Origin: Streptococcus mitis
GTDB lineage: Bacteria > Bacillota > Bacilli > Lactobacillales > Streptococcaceae
DNA length: 54,688 nt
Assembly: GCF_002096845.1 (NCBI RefSeq)
Contig: NZ_NCVK01000001.1
Location: forward strand, 1-54,688
Direction: 5' to 3'
Of the stretch, positions 25,094 through 35,478 are shown in pieces (position 1 is the first letter of the stretch; each line of letters starts with the position of its first letter). The translations under genes were made by a program, and so were the position numbers. Below the pieces are notes generated by a model. That model was given only the letters and a program-made list of their open reading frames with translations. It was not told the origin of the DNA and made no database searches.

Positions 25094-25927
25094 GTGGGAA
25101 TTCGTGTTTATAAACCAACAACAAACGGTCGCCGTAATATGACTTCTTTGGATTTCGCTGAAATCACAACAAGCACTCCTGAAAAATCATTGCTTGTTGC
25201 ATTGAAGAGCAAGGCTGGTCGTAACAACAACGGTCGTATCACAGTTCGTCACCAAGGTGGTGGACACAAACGTTTCTACCGTTTGGTTGACTTCAAACGT
25301 AACAAAGACAACGTTGAAGCAGTTGTTAAAACAATCGAGTACGATCCAAACCGTTCTGCAAACATCGCTCTTGTACACTACACTGACGGTGTGAAAGCAT
25401 ACATCATCGCTCCAAAAGGTCTTGAAGTAGGTCAACGTATCATTTCAGGCCCAGAAGCAGATATCAAAGTCGGAAACGCTCTTCCACTTGCTAACATCCC
25501 AGTTGGTACTTTGATCCACAACATCGAGTTGAAACCAGGTCGTGGTGGTGAATTGGTACGTGCTGCTGGTGCATCTGCTCAAGTATTGGGTTCTGAAGGT
25601 AAATACGTTCTTGTTCGTCTTCAATCAGGCGAAGTTCGTATGATTCTAGGAACTTGCCGTGCTACAGTTGGTGTTGTCGGAAACGAACAACACGGACTTG
25701 TAAACCTTGGTAAAGCAGGACGTAGCCGTTGGAAAGGTATCCGCCCAACAGTTCGTGGTTCTGTAATGAACCCTAACGATCACCCACACGGTGGTGGTGA
25801 AGGTAAAGCACCAGTTGGTCGTAAAGCACCATCTACTCCATGGGGCAAACCTGCTCTTGGTCTTAAAACTCGTAACAAGAAAGCGAAATCTGACAAACTT
25901 ATCGTTCGTCGTCGCAACGAGAAATAA
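25094..25927 (+). CDS. rplB: 50S ribosomal protein L2
   Basis: 277 residues with a GTG start (AAGGAGG upstream), beginning [21 protein letters not shown]2 is needed for subunit joining and peptidyl transfer. The conserved C-terminal tail ([19 protein letters not shown]) is intact, including the universally conserved His. Confidence 0.98.
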   Translation: MGIRVYKPTTNGRRNMTSLDFAEITTSTPEKSLLVALKSKAGRNNNGRITVRHQGGGHKRFYRLVDFKRNKDNVEAVVKTIEYDPNRSANIALVHYTDGVKAYIIAPKGLEVGQRIISGPEADIKVGNALPLANIPVGTLIHNIELKPGRGGELVRAAGASAQVLGSEGKYVLVRLQSGEVRMILGTCRATVGVVGNEQHGLVNLGKAGRSRWKGIRPTVRGSVMNPNDHPHGGGEGKAPVGRKAPSTPWGKPALGLKTRNKKAKSDKLIVRRRNEK

Positions 25928-26030
25928 TATTAAACTAGTCGCTTAAGAAACTAGTAAATCCGCCAGCTCGGTAGCGCTCCATGTGAGCGCAAGCCGCTGT
26001 GGTACAACATTTAAAGGAGAAAATATAAAA
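25928..26030 (+). promoter_or_regulatory. Structured spacer before rpsS
   Basis: A 103-base gap in an otherwise tight operon contains ACTAGT/ACTAGT and AGCGCTC/GAGCGC-type hairpins just before the rpsS ribosome site. It may regulate or stabilise the downstream message; no known motif recognised. Confidence 0.35.
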
Positions 26031-26312
26031 ATGGGACGCAGTCTTAAAAAAGGACCTTTCGTCGATGAGCATTTGATGAAAAAAGTTGAAGCTCAAGCTA
26101 ACGACGAAAAGAAAAAAGTTATTAAAACTTGGTCACGTCGTTCAACGATCTTCCCAAGTTTCATTGGTTACACTATTGCAGTTTATGACGGACGTAAACA
26201 CGTACCTGTTTACATCCAAGAAGACATGGTAGGTCACAAACTTGGTGAATTTGCACCAACTCGTACTTACAAAGGTCACGCTGCAGACGACAAGAAAACA
26301 CGTAGAAAATAA
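26031..26312 (+). CDS. rpsS: 30S ribosomal protein S19
   Basis: 93 residues starting [21 protein letters not shown]19 is in the 30S head next to the A-site finger. The ATG at 26031 has AAAGGAG upstream; the longer frame from 25983 runs through the structured spacer and is not part of the protein. Confidence 0.98.
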
Positions 26313-26323
26313 GGAGAACATAA

Positions 26324-26668
26324 ATGGCAGAAATTACTTCAGCTAAAGCAATGGCTCGTACAGTACGTGTTTCACCTCGTAAATCACGTCTTGTTCTTGA
26401 TAACATCCGTGGTAAAAGCGTAGCCGATGCAATCGCAATCTTGACATTCACTCCAAACAAAGCTGCTGAAATCATCTTGAAAGTTTTGAACTCAGCTGTA
26501 GCTAACGCTGAAAACAACTTTGGTTTGGATAAAGCTAACTTGGTAGTATCTGAAGCATTCGCAAACGAAGGACCAACTATGAAACGTTTCCGTCCACGTG
26601 CGAAAGGTTCAGCTTCACCAATCAACAAACGTACAGCTCACATCACTGTAGCTGTTGCAGAAAAATAA
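26324..26668 (+). CDS. rplV: 50S ribosomal protein L22
   Basis: 114 residues ([20 protein letters not shown]). L22 has a beta-hairpin reaching the tunnel constriction ([20 protein letters not shown], about 87-106), a macrolide-resistance site, here of the usual sequence. Confidence 0.98.
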   Translation: MAEITSAKAMARTVRVSPRKSRLVLDNIRGKSVADAIAILTFTPNKAAEIILKVLNSAVANAENNFGLDKANLVVSEAFANEGPTMKRFRPRAKGSASPINKRTAHITVAVAEK

Positions 26669-26680
26669 GGAGGTAAAATC

Positions 26681-27334
26681 GTGGGTCAAAAAGTACATCC
26701 AATTGGTATGCGTGTCGGCATCATCCGTGATTGGGATGCCAAATGGTATGCTGAAAAAGAATACGCGGATTACCTTCATGAAGATCTTGCAATCCGTAAA
26801 TTCGTTCAAAAAGAACTTGCTGACGCAGCAGTTTCAACTATCGAAATCGAACGCGCAGTAAACAAAGTTAACGTTTCACTTCACACTGCTAAACCAGGTA
26901 TGGTAATCGGTAAAGGTGGTGCTAACGTTGATGCACTCCGTGCAAAACTTAACAAATTGACTGGAAAACAAGTACACATCAACATCATCGAAATCAAACA
27001 ACCTGATTTGGATGCTCACCTTGTAGGTGAAGGTATTGCTCGTCAATTGGAGCAACGTGTTGCTTTCCGTCGTGCACAAAAACAAGCAATCCAACGTGCA
27101 ATGCGTGCTGGAGCTAAAGGAATCAAAACTCAAGTATCAGGTCGTTTGAACGGTGCAGATATCGCCCGTGCTGAAGGATACTCTGAAGGAACTGTTCCAC
27201 TTCACACACTTCGTGCAGATATCGATTACGCTTGGGAAGAAGCAGATACTACATACGGTAAACTCGGTGTTAAAGTATGGATCTACCGTGGTGAAGTTCT
27301 TCCAGCTCGCAAAAACACTAAAGGAGGTAAATAA
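26681..27334 (+). CDS. rpsC: 30S ribosomal protein S3
   Basis: 217 residues with a GTG start (AAGGAGG upstream), [21 protein letters not shown]3 has a KH domain ([12 protein letters not shown]) and lines the mRNA entry channel. Three bases separate it from rplP. Confidence 0.98.
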
Positions 27335-27337
27335 CCA

Positions 27338-27751
27338 ATGTTAGTACCTAAACGTGTTAAACACCGTCGTGAATTCCGTGGAAAAATGCGCGGTGAAGCA
27401 AAAGGTGGAAAAGAAGTAGCATTCGGTGAATACGGTCTTCAAGCTACAACTAGCCACTGGATCACTAACCGCCAAATCGAAGCTGCTCGTATCGCCATGA
27501 CTCGTTACATGAAACGTGGTGGTAAAGTTTGGATTAAAATCTTCCCACACAAATCATACACTGCTAAAGCTATCGGTGTGCGTATGGGATCTGGTAAAGG
27601 GGCACCTGAAGGTTGGGTAGCACCAGTTAAACGTGGTAAAGTGATGTTCGAAATCGCTGGTGTATCTGAAGAGATCGCTCGCGAAGCGCTTCGTCTTGCT
27701 AGCCACAAATTGCCAGTTAAATGTAAATTCGTAAAACGTGAAGCAGAATAA
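27338..27751 (+). CDS. rplP: 50S ribosomal protein L16
   Basis: 137 residues ([20 protein letters not shown]). L16 sits by the A-site and contacts tRNA; the conserved [15 protein letters not shown] loop is present. The ribosome site AAAGGAGG is inside the end of rpsC. Confidence 0.98.
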   Translation: MLVPKRVKHRREFRGKMRGEAKGGKEVAFGEYGLQATTSHWITNRQIEAARIAMTRYMKRGGKVWIKIFPHKSYTAKAIGVRMGSGKGAPEGWVAPVKRGKVMFEIAGVSEEIAREALRLASHKLPVKCKFVKREAE

Positions 27752-27760
27752 GGAGAAGGC

Positions 27761-27967
27761 ATGAAACTTAATGAAGTAAAAGAATTTGTTAAAGAACTTC
27801 GTGGTCTTTCTCAAGAAGAACTCGCGAAGCGCGAAAACGAATTGAAAAAAGAATTGTTTGAACTTCGTTTCCAAGCTGCTACTGGTCAATTGGAACAAAC
27901 AGCTCGCTTGAAAGAAGTTAAAAAACAAATCGCTCGTATCAAAACAGTTCAATCTGAAGCGAAATAA
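27761..27967 (+). CDS. rpmC: 50S ribosomal protein L29
   Basis: 68 residues ([20 protein letters not shown]), two-helix protein near the tunnel exit. It has the usual [20 protein letters not shown] core and lies 9 bases after rplP. Confidence 0.97.
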
Positions 27968-27991
27968 TAGACTAGGGAAGGAGAAATTTCA

Positions 27992-28252
27992 ATGGAACGC
28001 AATAATCGTAAAGTTCTTGTTGGACGTGTTGTATCTGACAAAATGGACAAGACAATCACAGTTGTAGTTGAAACAAAACGTAACCACCCAGTCTATGGTA
28101 AACGTATTAACTACTCTAAAAAATACAAAGCTCATGATGAAAACAATGTTGCCAAAGAAGGCGATATCGTACGTATCATGGAAACTCGCCCGCTTTCAGC
28201 TACAAAACGTTTCCGTCTTGTAGAAGTTGTTGAAGAAGCGGTCATCATCTAA
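27992..28252 (+). CDS. rpsQ: 30S ribosomal protein S17
   Basis: 86 residues ([20 protein letters not shown]), an OB-fold early-assembly protein of the 30S body, with the family motif [16 protein letters not shown]. Confidence 0.97.
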
Positions 28253-28277
28253 TCAAACCTGAAAGGAGAAAACTGAA

Positions 28278-28646
28278 ATGATTCAAACAGAAACTCGTTT
28301 GAAAGTCGCAGACAACAGCGGTGCTCGCGAAATCTTGACTATCAAAGTTCTTGGTGGTTCAGGACGTAAATTTGCAAACATCGGTGATGTTATCGTGGCA
28401 TCTGTAAAACAAGCTACTCCTGGTGGTGCGGTTAAAAAAGGTGACGTTGTTAAAGCAGTTATCGTTCGTACTAAATCAGGTGCTCGTCGTGCTGATGGTT
28501 CATACATCAAATTTGACGAAAACGCAGCAGTTATCATCCGTGAAGATAAAACTCCTCGCGGAACACGTATCTTTGGCCCAGTTGCACGTGAATTGCGTGA
28601 AGGTGGCTTCATGAAGATCGTGTCACTTGCTCCAGAAGTACTTTAA
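28278..28646 (+). CDS. rplN: 50S ribosomal protein L14
   Basis: 122 residues ([20 protein letters not shown]). L14 forms an inter-subunit bridge and is the target of the silencing factor RsfS. It is taken as the first gene of the spc section; no separate promoter is evident to me before it. Confidence 0.98.
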   Translation: MIQTETRLKVADNSGAREILTIKVLGGSGRKFANIGDVIVASVKQATPGGAVKKGDVVKAVIVRTKSGARRADGSYIKFDENAAVIIREDKTPRGTRIFGPVARELREGGFMKIVSLAPEVL

Positions 28647-28724
28647 TTTTTAGAAACAAACTAGTCCCCTGGATTTACCTCCAGGGTGCCCTTATGGGCG
28701 TAAGAAAAATCAAGGAGAAACCTA
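28647..28724 (+). promoter_or_regulatory. Hairpin spacer between rplN and rplX
   Basis: CCCTGGA/TCCAGGG followed by a second small CCC/GGG hairpin precede the rplX ribosome site. No T tract follows, so it is not a terminator; a role in message processing or ribosomal-protein feedback is possible. Confidence 0.35.
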
Positions 28725-29030
28725 ATGTTTGTAAAAAAAGGCGACAAAGTTCGCGTAATCGCTGGTAAAGATAAGGGAACAGAAGCTGTTGTCCTTACTG
28801 CCCTTCCAAAAGTAAACAAAGTTATCGTTGAAGGTGTTAACATCGTTAAGAAACACCAACGTCCAACTAACGAGCTTCCTCAAGGTGGTATCATCGAGAA
28901 AGAAGCAGCTATCCACGTATCAAACGTTCAAGTTTTGGACAAAAATGGTGTAGCTGGTCGTGTTGGTTACAAATTTGTAGACGGTAAAAAAGTTCGCTAC
29001 AACAAAAAATCAGGCGAAGTGCTTGATTAA
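28725..29030 (+). CDS. rplX: 50S ribosomal protein L24
   Basis: 101 residues ([20 protein letters not shown]), a KOW-domain assembly initiator of the 50S subunit located at the tunnel exit. The KOW core [15 protein letters not shown] is visible at residues 9-23. Confidence 0.98.
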
Positions 29031-29053
29031 TCACGAAGGAAAGGAGAAGTATA

Positions 29054-29596
29054 ATGGCAAATCGTTTAAAAGAAAAATATCTTAATGAAGTAGTTCCTGC
29101 TTTGACAGAACAATTCAACTACTCATCAGTGATGGCTGTGCCTAAAGTAGATAAGATCGTTTTGAACATGGGTGTTGGTGAAGCTGTATCAAACGCTAAA
29201 AGCCTTGAAAAAGCTGCTGAAGAATTGGCACTTATCTCAGGTCAAAAACCACTTATCACTAAAGCTAAAAAATCAATCGCCGGCTTCCGTCTTCGTGAAG
29301 GTGTTGCGATCGGTGCAAAAGTTACCCTTCGTGGTGAACGTATGTACGAATTCTTGGATAAATTGGTTTCAGTTTCACTTCCACGTGTACGTGACTTCCA
29401 CGGTGTTCCAACAAAATCATTTGACGGACGCGGAAACTACACACTTGGTGTGAAAGAACAATTGATCTTCCCAGAAATCAACTTCGATGACGTTGACAAA
29501 ACTCGTGGTCTTGACATCGTTATCGTAACAACTGCTAACACTGACGAAGAGTCACGTGCATTGCTTACAGGCCTTGGAATGCCTTTTGCAAAATAA
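29054..29596 (+). CDS. rplE: 50S ribosomal protein L5
   Basis: 180 residues ([20 protein letters not shown]). L5 joins 5S rRNA to the 50S central protuberance and contacts S13. Family segments MGVGEA and [18 protein letters not shown] are intact. Confidence 0.98.
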   Translation: MANRLKEKYLNEVVPALTEQFNYSSVMAVPKVDKIVLNMGVGEAVSNAKSLEKAAEELALISGQKPLITKAKKSIAGFRLREGVAIGAKVTLRGERMYEFLDKLVSVSLPRVRDFHGVPTKSFDGRGNYTLGVKEQLIFPEINFDDVDKTRGLDIVIVTTANTDEESRALLTGLGMPFAK

Positions 29597-29613
29597 TATA
29601 GGAGGTAAATCTA

Positions 29614-29799
29614 ATGGCTAAAAAATCAATGATTGCTAAGAACAAACGTCCAGCGAAGTTCTCTACTCAAGCTTATACTCGTTGTGAAAAATGTGGTCGT
29701 CCACATTCAGTTTACCGCAAATTTAAACTTTGCCGTGTTTGCTTCCGTGAATTAGCTTACAAAGGACAAATCCCTGGTGTAACAAAAGCATCTTGGTAA
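29614..29799 (+). CDS. rpsN: 30S ribosomal protein S14, zinc-binding type
   Basis: 61 residues with four Cys in two CxxC pairs ([20 protein letters not shown]), the short zinc-containing S14 form. Zinc-independent S14 copies exist in many streptococci for zinc shortage; none is in this window. Confidence 0.97.
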
Positions 29800-29979
29800 T
29801 TCTAGCTTTCAATCCCGTCGTGATTCGTCGTTATCTGCTTTTGCCTAACTCAAGTTATGCCTGCAAGCAGATGCCTAGACTCACTTAGGAATTGAAACCT
29901 AGAAACATATTCTGAGCCTAGCTCAATCATTAACTAGCAAGTGCAACTTGCAAACTACTAGTAAGAGGAGAAAAACAAA
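29800..29979 (+). promoter_or_regulatory. Folded RNA leader upstream of rpsH
   Basis: The 180-base gap can fold as a three-way junction. The closing stem is TCTAGcTTTCAAT (29801-29813) with ATTGAAAcCTAGA (29891-29903), twelve pairs and one mismatch. Inner hairpins are ATCTGCTT (29833-29840)/AAGCAGAT (29865-29872) and CCTA/TAGG (29874-29889). A GCAAGT/ACTTGC hairpin (29937-29951) follows just before the rpsH ribosome site. S8 is a known autoregulator of spc operons elsewhere, so an S8 site is an attractive but unproven reading. Confidence 0.55.
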
Positions 29980-30378
29980 ATGGTTATGACTGACCCAATC
30001 GCAGACTTCCTAACTCGTATTCGTAACGCTAACCAAGCTAAACACGAAGTACTTGAAGTACCTGCATCAAACATCAAAAAAGGGATTGCTGAAATCCTTA
30101 AACGCGAAGGTTTTGTAAAAAACGTTGAAATCATCGAAGATGACAAACAAGGCATCATCCGTGTATTCCTTAAATACGGACCAAACGGTGAAAAAGTTAT
30201 CACTAACTTAAAACGTGTTTCTAAACCAGGACTTCGTGTCTACAAAAAACGTGAAGACCTTCCAAAAGTTCTTAACGGACTTGGAATTGCTATCCTTTCA
30301 ACTTCTGAAGGTTTGCTTACTGATAAAGAAGCACGCCAAAAGAATGTTGGTGGAGAAGTTATCGCTTACGTTTGGTAA
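29980..30378 (+). CDS. rpsH: 30S ribosomal protein S8
   Basis: 132 residues ([20 protein letters not shown]). S8 binds helix 21 of 16S rRNA and represses the spc operon in enteric bacteria. The conserved [13 protein letters not shown] segment is present. A long folded leader lies before it. Confidence 0.98.
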   Translation: MVMTDPIADFLTRIRNANQAKHEVLEVPASNIKKGIAEILKREGFVKNVEIIEDDKQGIIRVFLKYGPNGEKVITNLKRVSKPGLRVYKKREDLPKVLNGLGIAILSTSEGLLTDKEARQKNVGGEVIAYVW

Positions 30379-30603
30379 TTGATGATGTGAGAGCGTTAAA
30401 AGAATGCAGTGAAAATAGGAGGTTTGTAGCAGGAGCGATGCTTCAAGACAAACTTATCTTTTTTACCAAATTCTTAGCTCGAACTCAAATCAAGATACAA
30501 AGCTCGTTAGAGCGTGTTCAGTTCAGCTCTTGAACTAAATAAGTATCTGAACCCCGTGAAAACTGGCCATTCTGGCCTGACAATTTAACAGGAGAAAATA
30601 AAC
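30379..30603 (+). promoter_or_regulatory. Structured 225-base spacer between rpsH and rplF
   Basis: Several hairpins are visible: GTTTGT/ACAAAC (around 30422-30456), AGTTCA/TGAACT (around 30520-30536) and GGCCA/TGGCC just before the rplF ribosome site. An AATAGGAGG at about 30415 is not followed by a good gene; the only ORF there is 31 codons (30438-30533). The spacer may be a second regulatory or processing element. Confidence 0.4.
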
Positions 30604-31140
30604 ATGTCACGTATTGGTAATAAAGTTATCGTGTTGCCTGCTGGTGTTGAAATCACTAACAATGACAACCTTGTAACTGTAAAAGGACCTAAAGGAGAAC
30701 TTACTCGTGAGTTCTCAAAAGATATTGAAATCCGTGTGGAAGGTACTGAAGTAACTCTTCACCGTCCAAACGATTCAAAAGAAATGAAAACTATTCACGG
30801 AACTACTCGTGCCCTTTTGAACAACATGGTTGTTGGTGTATCAGAAGGATTCAAGAAAGAACTTGAAATGCGCGGGGTTGGTTACCGTGCACAACTTCAA
30901 GGATCTAAACTTGTTTTGGCTGTTGGTAAATCTCATCCAGACGAAGTTGAAGCTCCAGAAGGAATTACTTTTGAACTTCCAAACCCAACAACAATCGTTG
31001 TTAGCGGAATTTCAAAAGAAGTAGTTGGTCAAACAGCTGCTTACGTACGTAGCCTTCGTTCACCAGAACCATATAAAGGTAAAGGTATCCGTTACGTTGG
31101 TGAATTTGTTCGCCGTAAAGAAGGTAAAACAGGTAAATAA
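30604..31140 (+). CDS. rplF: 50S ribosomal protein L6
   Basis: 178 residues ([20 protein letters not shown]). L6 lies near the factor-binding site beside the sarcin-ricin loop. The C-terminal [13 protein letters not shown] signature is present. Confidence 0.98.
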   Translation: MSRIGNKVIVLPAGVEITNNDNLVTVKGPKGELTREFSKDIEIRVEGTEVTLHRPNDSKEMKTIHGTTRALLNNMVVGVSEGFKKELEMRGVGYRAQLQGSKLVLAVGKSHPDEVEAPEGITFELPNPTTIVVSGISKEVVGQTAAYVRSLRSPEPYKGKGIRYVGEFVRRKEGKTGK

Positions 31141-31223
31141 TGTTGAGTGGTTGATTCTCAACCACCAACCTATTTTCCAACTTTGTGCATAGCACACGAT
31201 TTAAAACTAAAGAGGTGAAAACT

Positions 31224-31580
31224 GTGATTTCAAAACCAGATAAAAACAAACTCCGCCAAAAACGCCACCGTCGCGTTCGCGGAAAACTCTCTGGAACTGC
31301 TGATCGCCCACGTTTGAACGTATTCCGTTCTAATACAGGCATCTACGCTCAAGTGATTGATGACGTAGCGGGTGTAACGCTCGCAAGTGCTTCAACTCTT
31401 GATAAAGAAGTTTCAAAAGGAACTAAAACTGAACAAGCCGTTGCTGTCGGTAAACTCGTTGCAGAACGTGCAAACGCTAAAGGTATTTCAGAAGTGGTGT
31501 TCGACCGCGGTGGATATCTATATCACGGACGTGTGAAAGCTTTGGCTGATGCAGCTCGTGAAAACGGATTGAAATTCTAA
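31224..31580 (+). CDS. rplR: 50S ribosomal protein L18
   Basis: 118 residues with a GTG start (AGAGGTG upstream) reading [21 protein letters not shown]18 binds 5S rRNA with L5. The longer frame from 31185 lacks a ribosome site. The 83-base gap before it includes a GTGGTTGA/TCAACCAC hairpin. Confidence 0.97.
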
Positions 31581-31597
31581 TAGGAGGACACTAGAAA

Positions 31598-32092
31598 ATG
31601 GCATTTAAAGACAATGCAGTTGAATTAGAAGAACGCGTAGTTGCTGTTAACCGTGTTACAAAAGTTGTTAAAGGTGGACGTCGTCTTCGTTTCGCAGCTC
31701 TTGTTGTTGTTGGTGACCACAACGGTCGCGTAGGATTTGGTACTGGTAAAGCTCAAGAAGTTCCAGAAGCAATCCGTAAAGCAGTAGATGATGCTAAGAA
31801 AAACTTGATCGAAGTTCCTATGGTTGGAACAACAATCCCACACGAAGTTCTTTCAGAATTCGGTGGAGCTAAAGTATTGTTGAAACCTGCTGTAGAAGGT
31901 TCTGGAGTTGCCGCTGGTGGTGCAGTTCGTGCCGTTGTGGAATTGGCAGGTGTGGCAGATATTACATCTAAATCACTTGGTTCTAACACTCCAATCAACA
32001 TTGTTCGTGCAACTGTTGAAGGTTTGAAACAATTGAAACGCGCTGAAGAAGTTGCTGCCCTTCGTGGTATTTCAGTTTCTGATTTGGCATAA
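31598..32092 (+). CDS. rpsE: 30S ribosomal protein S5
   Basis: 164 residues ([20 protein letters not shown]). S5 helps decoding accuracy and mRNA unwinding. The [17 protein letters not shown] loop, where spectinomycin-resistance changes occur, looks wild-type. Confidence 0.98.
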   Translation: MAFKDNAVELEERVVAVNRVTKVVKGGRRLRFAALVVVGDHNGRVGFGTGKAQEVPEAIRKAVDDAKKNLIEVPMVGTTIPHEVLSEFGGAKVLLKPAVEGSGVAAGGAVRAVVELAGVADITSKSLGSNTPINIVRATVEGLKQLKRAEEVAALRGISVSDLA

Positions 32093-32105
32093 GAAAGGGG
32101 ATAAA

Positions 32106-32288
32106 ATGGCTCAAATTAAAATTACTTTGACTAAGTCTCCAATCGGACGCATTCCATCACAACGTAAAACTGTTGTAGCACTTGGACTTGGCAAATTGAA
32201 CAGCTCTGTTATTAAAGAAGATAACGCTGCTATCCGTGGTATGATCACTGCAGTATCTCACTTGGTAACAGTTGAAGAAGTAAACTAA
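32106..32288 (+). CDS. rpmD: 50S ribosomal protein L30
   Basis: 60 residues ([20 protein letters not shown]). The ATG at 32106 follows AAAGGGG by a few bases; the longer frame overlaps rpsE and is rejected. Confidence 0.97.
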   Translation: MAQIKITLTKSPIGRIPSQRKTVVALGLGKLNSSVIKEDNAAIRGMITAVSHLVTVEEVN

Positions 32289-32432
32289 TGAATTTTTAGG
32301 GGATGTGCACTATACCATCCCCTAAAACTAGATATAGTCATCTATGATGACGTCGTATAGGCGAGTTGATGGGGGAGACAACCTTTTCTCCCTTATCGGC
32401 GCTAGCATTTTACAAAAGAGGAGAAAATAAAA
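32289..32432 (+). promoter_or_regulatory. Structured spacer between rpmD and rplO
   Basis: TTTTAGGGGAT pairs with ATCCCCTAAAA (around 32294-32328), a perfect 11-bp stem, and a second GGGAGA/TCTCCC hairpin follows. Lack of a T tract argues against full termination; these may tune rplO-secY expression. Confidence 0.4.
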
Positions 32433-32873
32433 ATGAAACTTCATGAATTGAAACCTGCAGAAGGTTCTCGTAAAGTACGTAACCGCGTTGGTCGTGGTAC
32501 TTCATCAGGTAACGGTAAAACATCTGGTCGTGGTCAAAAAGGTCAAAAAGCTCGTAGCGGTGGCGGAGTTCGCCTTGGTTTTGAAGGTGGACAAACTCCA
32601 TTGTTCCGTCGTCTTCCAAAACGTGGATTCACTAACATCAACGCTAAAGAATACGCAATTGTGAACCTTGACCAATTGAACGTCTTTGAAGATGGTTCTG
32701 AAGTTACTCCAGTTGTTCTTATCGAAGCAGGAATTGTTAAAGCTGAAAAATCAGGTATTAAAATTCTTGGTAACGGTGAGTTGACTAAGAAATTGACTGT
32801 GAAAGCAGCTAAATTCTCTAAATCAGCTGAAGAAGCTATCACTGCTAAAGGTGGTTCAGTAGAAGTCATCTAA
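32433..32873 (+). CDS. rplO: 50S ribosomal protein L15
   Basis: 146 residues ([20 protein letters not shown]) with the long Gly/Arg-rich N-terminal tail that threads into 23S rRNA. It precedes secY by 12 bases. Confidence 0.98.
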   Translation: MKLHELKPAEGSRKVRNRVGRGTSSGNGKTSGRGQKGQKARSGGGVRLGFEGGQTPLFRRLPKRGFTNINAKEYAIVNLDQLNVFEDGSEVTPVVLIEAGIVKAEKSGIKILGNGELTKKLTVKAAKFSKSAEEAITAKGGSVEVI

Positions 32874-32885
32874 GAGAGGTGACCT

Positions 32886-34196
32886 ATGTTTTTTAAATTA
32901 TTAAGAGAAGCTCTTAAAGTCAAGCAGGTTCGATCAAAAATTTTATTTACAATTTTTATCGTTTTGGTCTTTCGTATCGGAACTAGTATTACAGTTCCTG
33001 GTGTGAATGCCAATAGCTTGAATGCTTTAAGTGGATTATCCTTCTTAAACATGTTGAGCTTGGTCTCAGGGAATGCCATGAAAAACTTCTCAGTTTTTGC
33101 TCTTGGTGTTAGCCCCTACATTACGGCCTCTATCGTTGTCCAACTCTTGCAAATGGATATTTTACCCAAATTTGTAGAGTGGGGTAAACAAGGGGAAGTA
33201 GGTAGAAGAAAATTAAATCAAGCTACTCGTTATATTGCTCTTGTTCTAGCCTTTGTGCAATCTATCGGGATTACAGCTGGTTTTAATACTTTGGCTGGAG
33301 CTCAATTGTTGAAAACAGCTCTTACTCCACAAGTCTTTATCATGATTGGTATCATCTTAACAGCTGGTAGCATGATTGTGACTTGGTTGGGAGAGCAAAT
33401 TACAGATAAGGGATACGGAAATGGTGTTTCTATGATTATCTTTGCCGGGATTGTTGCCTCAATTCCAGAGATGATTCAAGGCATCTATGTGGACTACTTT
33501 GTGAACGTCCCAAGTAGCCGTATCAGCTCATCTATCATTTTCGTAATCATTTTGATTATTACTGTATTGTTGATTATATACTTTACAACTTATGTTCAAC
33601 AAGCAGAATACAAAATTCCAATCCAATATACTAAGGTTGCACAAGGCGCTCCATCTAGCTCTTACCTTCCTTTGAAAGTAAACCCTGCTGGAGTTATCCC
33701 TGTTATCTTTGCAAGTTCGATTACTGCGGCGCCAGCAGCTATTCTACAGTTTTTAAGCGCTACAGGTCATGATTGGACTTGGGTAAGAACAGCACAAGAA
33801 ATGCTGGCAACAACTTCACCAACAGGTATTGCTATGTATGCTTTGTTGATTATTCTCTTTACATTCTTCTATACGTTTGTGCAGATTAATCCTGAAAAAG
33901 CGGCAGAGAACCTACAAAAGAGCGGTGCCTATATCCATGGAGTTCGTCCTGGTAAAGGTACAGAAGAATATATGTCTAAACTTCTTCGTCGTCTTGCAAC
34001 TGTTGGTTCCCTCTTCCTTGGTGTGATTTCCATTTTACCGATTGTAGCAAAGGATGTTTTCGGACTTTCAGAAGCAGTTGCTTTTGGAGGAACTAGTCTT
34101 TTGATCATTATCTCTACAGGTATTGAAGGAATCAAACAATTGGAAGGTTACCTATTGAAACGTAAGTATGTTGGTTTCATGGACAGAACAGAATAA
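32886..34196 (+). CDS. secY: Protein translocase subunit SecY
   Basis: Channel-forming subunit of the Sec translocon. 436 residues with about ten membrane segments, a plug-like segment after the first one, and cytosolic loops including YRFTTYVQQAEYKIPIQ-type and RKYVGFMDR C-terminus. It is co-transcribed with the spc genes as usual. A large hairpin pair follows before adk. Confidence 0.97.
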   Translation: MFFKLLREALKVKQVRSKILFTIFIVLVFRIGTSITVPGVNANSLNALSGLSFLNMLSLVSGNAMKNFSVFALGVSPYITASIVVQLLQMDILPKFVEWGKQGEVGRRKLNQATRYIALVLAFVQSIGITAGFNTLAGAQLLKTALTPQVFIMIGIILTAGSMIVTWLGEQITDKGYGNGVSMIIFAGIVASIPEMIQGIYVDYFVNVPSSRISSSIIFVIILIITVLLIIYFTTYVQQAEYKIPIQYTKVAQGAPSSSYLPLKVNPAGVIPVIFASSITAAPAAILQFLSATGHDWTWVRTAQEMLATTSPTGIAMYALLIILFTFFYTFVQINPEKAAENLQKSGAYIHGVRPGKGTEEYMSKLLRRLATVGSLFLGVISILPIVAKDVFGLSEAVAFGGTSLLIIISTGIEGIKQLEGYLLKRKYVGFMDRTE

Positions 34197-34346
34197 GAGT
34201 ATTTACTGAATTGGTAAATACTGAGGGAGTGGAGGTTTAAACTCTAACATTTGTGAGAGTTTGGTCTCCCCTCTTCTATTTTGTTTTTAAATAGGGGTGA
34301 AAAGATTTTTTGCTTCTATTTAAAAATAAAATAAGGAGATTAAATC
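34197..34346 (+). promoter_or_regulatory. Hairpins between secY and adk
   Basis: AGTATTTAC/GTAAATACT (34199-34225) and a larger nested stem with AAACTCT/AGAGTTT and GGAG/CTCC occupy most of the 150-base gap. A T-rich stretch follows (CTTCTATTTTGTTTTT), so partial termination before adk is possible. Confidence 0.45.
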
Positions 34347-34985
34347 ATGAATCTTTTGATTATGGGCTTACCTGGTGCAGGTAAGGGAACTCAAGCAGCA
34401 AAAATCGTAGAACAATTCCATGTTGCACATATCTCAACTGGTGATATGTTCCGCGCTGCAATGGCAAATCAAACTGAAATGGGTGTTCTTGCTAAGTCAT
34501 ATATTGACAAGGGTGAATTGGTTCCTGATGAAGTTACAAATGGAATCGTAAAAGAACGTCTTTCACAAGATGATATTAAAGAGACAGGATTCTTGTTGGA
34601 TGGTTACCCACGAACAATTGAACAAGCTCATGCCTTGGACAAAACATTGGCTGAACTTGGCATCGAACTAGAAGGTGTTATCAACATTGAAGTGAATCCA
34701 GACAGCCTCTTAGAACGTTTGAGTGGCCGTATCATCCACCGCGTAACTGGAGAAACTTTCCACAAGGTCTTTAACCCACCAGTTGACTATAAAGAAGAAG
34801 ATTACTACCAACGTGAAGATGATAAGCCTGAGACAGTGAAACGTCGTTTGGATGTGAATATTGCTCAAGGAGAACCAATCATTGCTCACTACCGTGCCAA
34901 AGGTTTGGTTCATGACATCGAAGGTAATCAAGATATCAATGATGTCTTCTCAGATATCGAAAAAGTATTGACAAATTTGAAATAA
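34347..34985 (+). CDS. adk: Adenylate kinase
   Basis: Converts AMP + ATP to two ADP. 212 residues with the P-loop [12 protein letters not shown] at residues 7-18, the AMP-binding STGDMFRAA and a full LID region ([19 protein letters not shown]) that lacks the four-Cys zinc site found in Bacillus Adk. Located after secY as in most Firmicutes. Confidence 0.97.
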
Positions 34986-34999
34986 AGCGCTTTTCACAC

Positions 35000-35028
35000 T
35001 TGCAAAAATCAGCTACAAATGTTATACT
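35000..35028 (+). promoter_or_regulatory. Internal promoter upstream of infA
   Basis: TTGCAA (35000-35005), a 17-base spacer and TATACT (35023-35028) with TG before it. It gives infA and the alpha operon their own promoter, allowing IF1, S13, S11 and RpoA to be made independently of S10/spc. Confidence 0.7.
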
Positions 35029-35101
35029 GAGATAGTCTGACTTATAATTGTTGTCTCTGTGTCTAGAGGCATCGAATCGAAATTTATGGAGGTGCTTTTG
35101 C

Positions 35102-35320
35102 GTGGCAAAAGACGATGTGATTGAAGTTGAAGGCAAAGTAGTTGATACAATGCCGAATGCAATGTTTACGGTTGAACTTGAAAATGGACATCAGATTTTA
35201 GCAACAGTTTCTGGTAAAATTCGTAAAAACTATATTCGTATTTTAGCGGGAGATCGTGTTACTGTCGAAATGAGTCCATATGACTTGACACGTGGACGTA
35301 TCACTTACCGCTTTAAATAA
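35102..35320 (+). CDS. infA: Translation initiation factor IF-1
   Basis: 72-residue OB-fold protein starting at GTG ([20 protein letters not shown]), with GGAGGTG about 7 bases before. It blocks the A site during initiation. The family's usual length and the GRITYRFK C-terminus are seen. Confidence 0.97.
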   Translation: MAKDDVIEVEGKVVDTMPNAMFTVELENGHQILATVSGKIRKNYIRILAGDRVTVEMSPYDLTRGRITYRFK

Positions 35321-35344
35321 TCGAAAAACTTGGAGGGATAAGAA

Positions 35345-35461
35345 ATGAAAGTAAGACCATCGGTCAAACCAATTTGCGAATACTGTAAAGTTATTCGTCG
35401 TAATGGTCGTGTTATGGTAATTTGCCCAGCAAATCCAAAACACAAACAACGTCAAGGATAA
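35345..35461 (+). CDS. rpmJ: 50S ribosomal protein L36
   Basis: 38 residues, [20 protein letters not shown], with zinc ligands Cys11, Cys14, Cys27 and a later His (PKHKQRQG). GGAGGG precedes the ATG. It lies between infA and rpsM, the standard place. Confidence 0.97.
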
Positions 35462-35478
35462 GATAGAAAGGAGAAAAC

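Noticed and set aside
30438..30533. 31-codon ORF between rpsH and rplF
   Set aside because: The ribosome site is too close to the ATG, and the region is better explained by RNA hairpins. It might still be a leader peptide, but nothing supports it.
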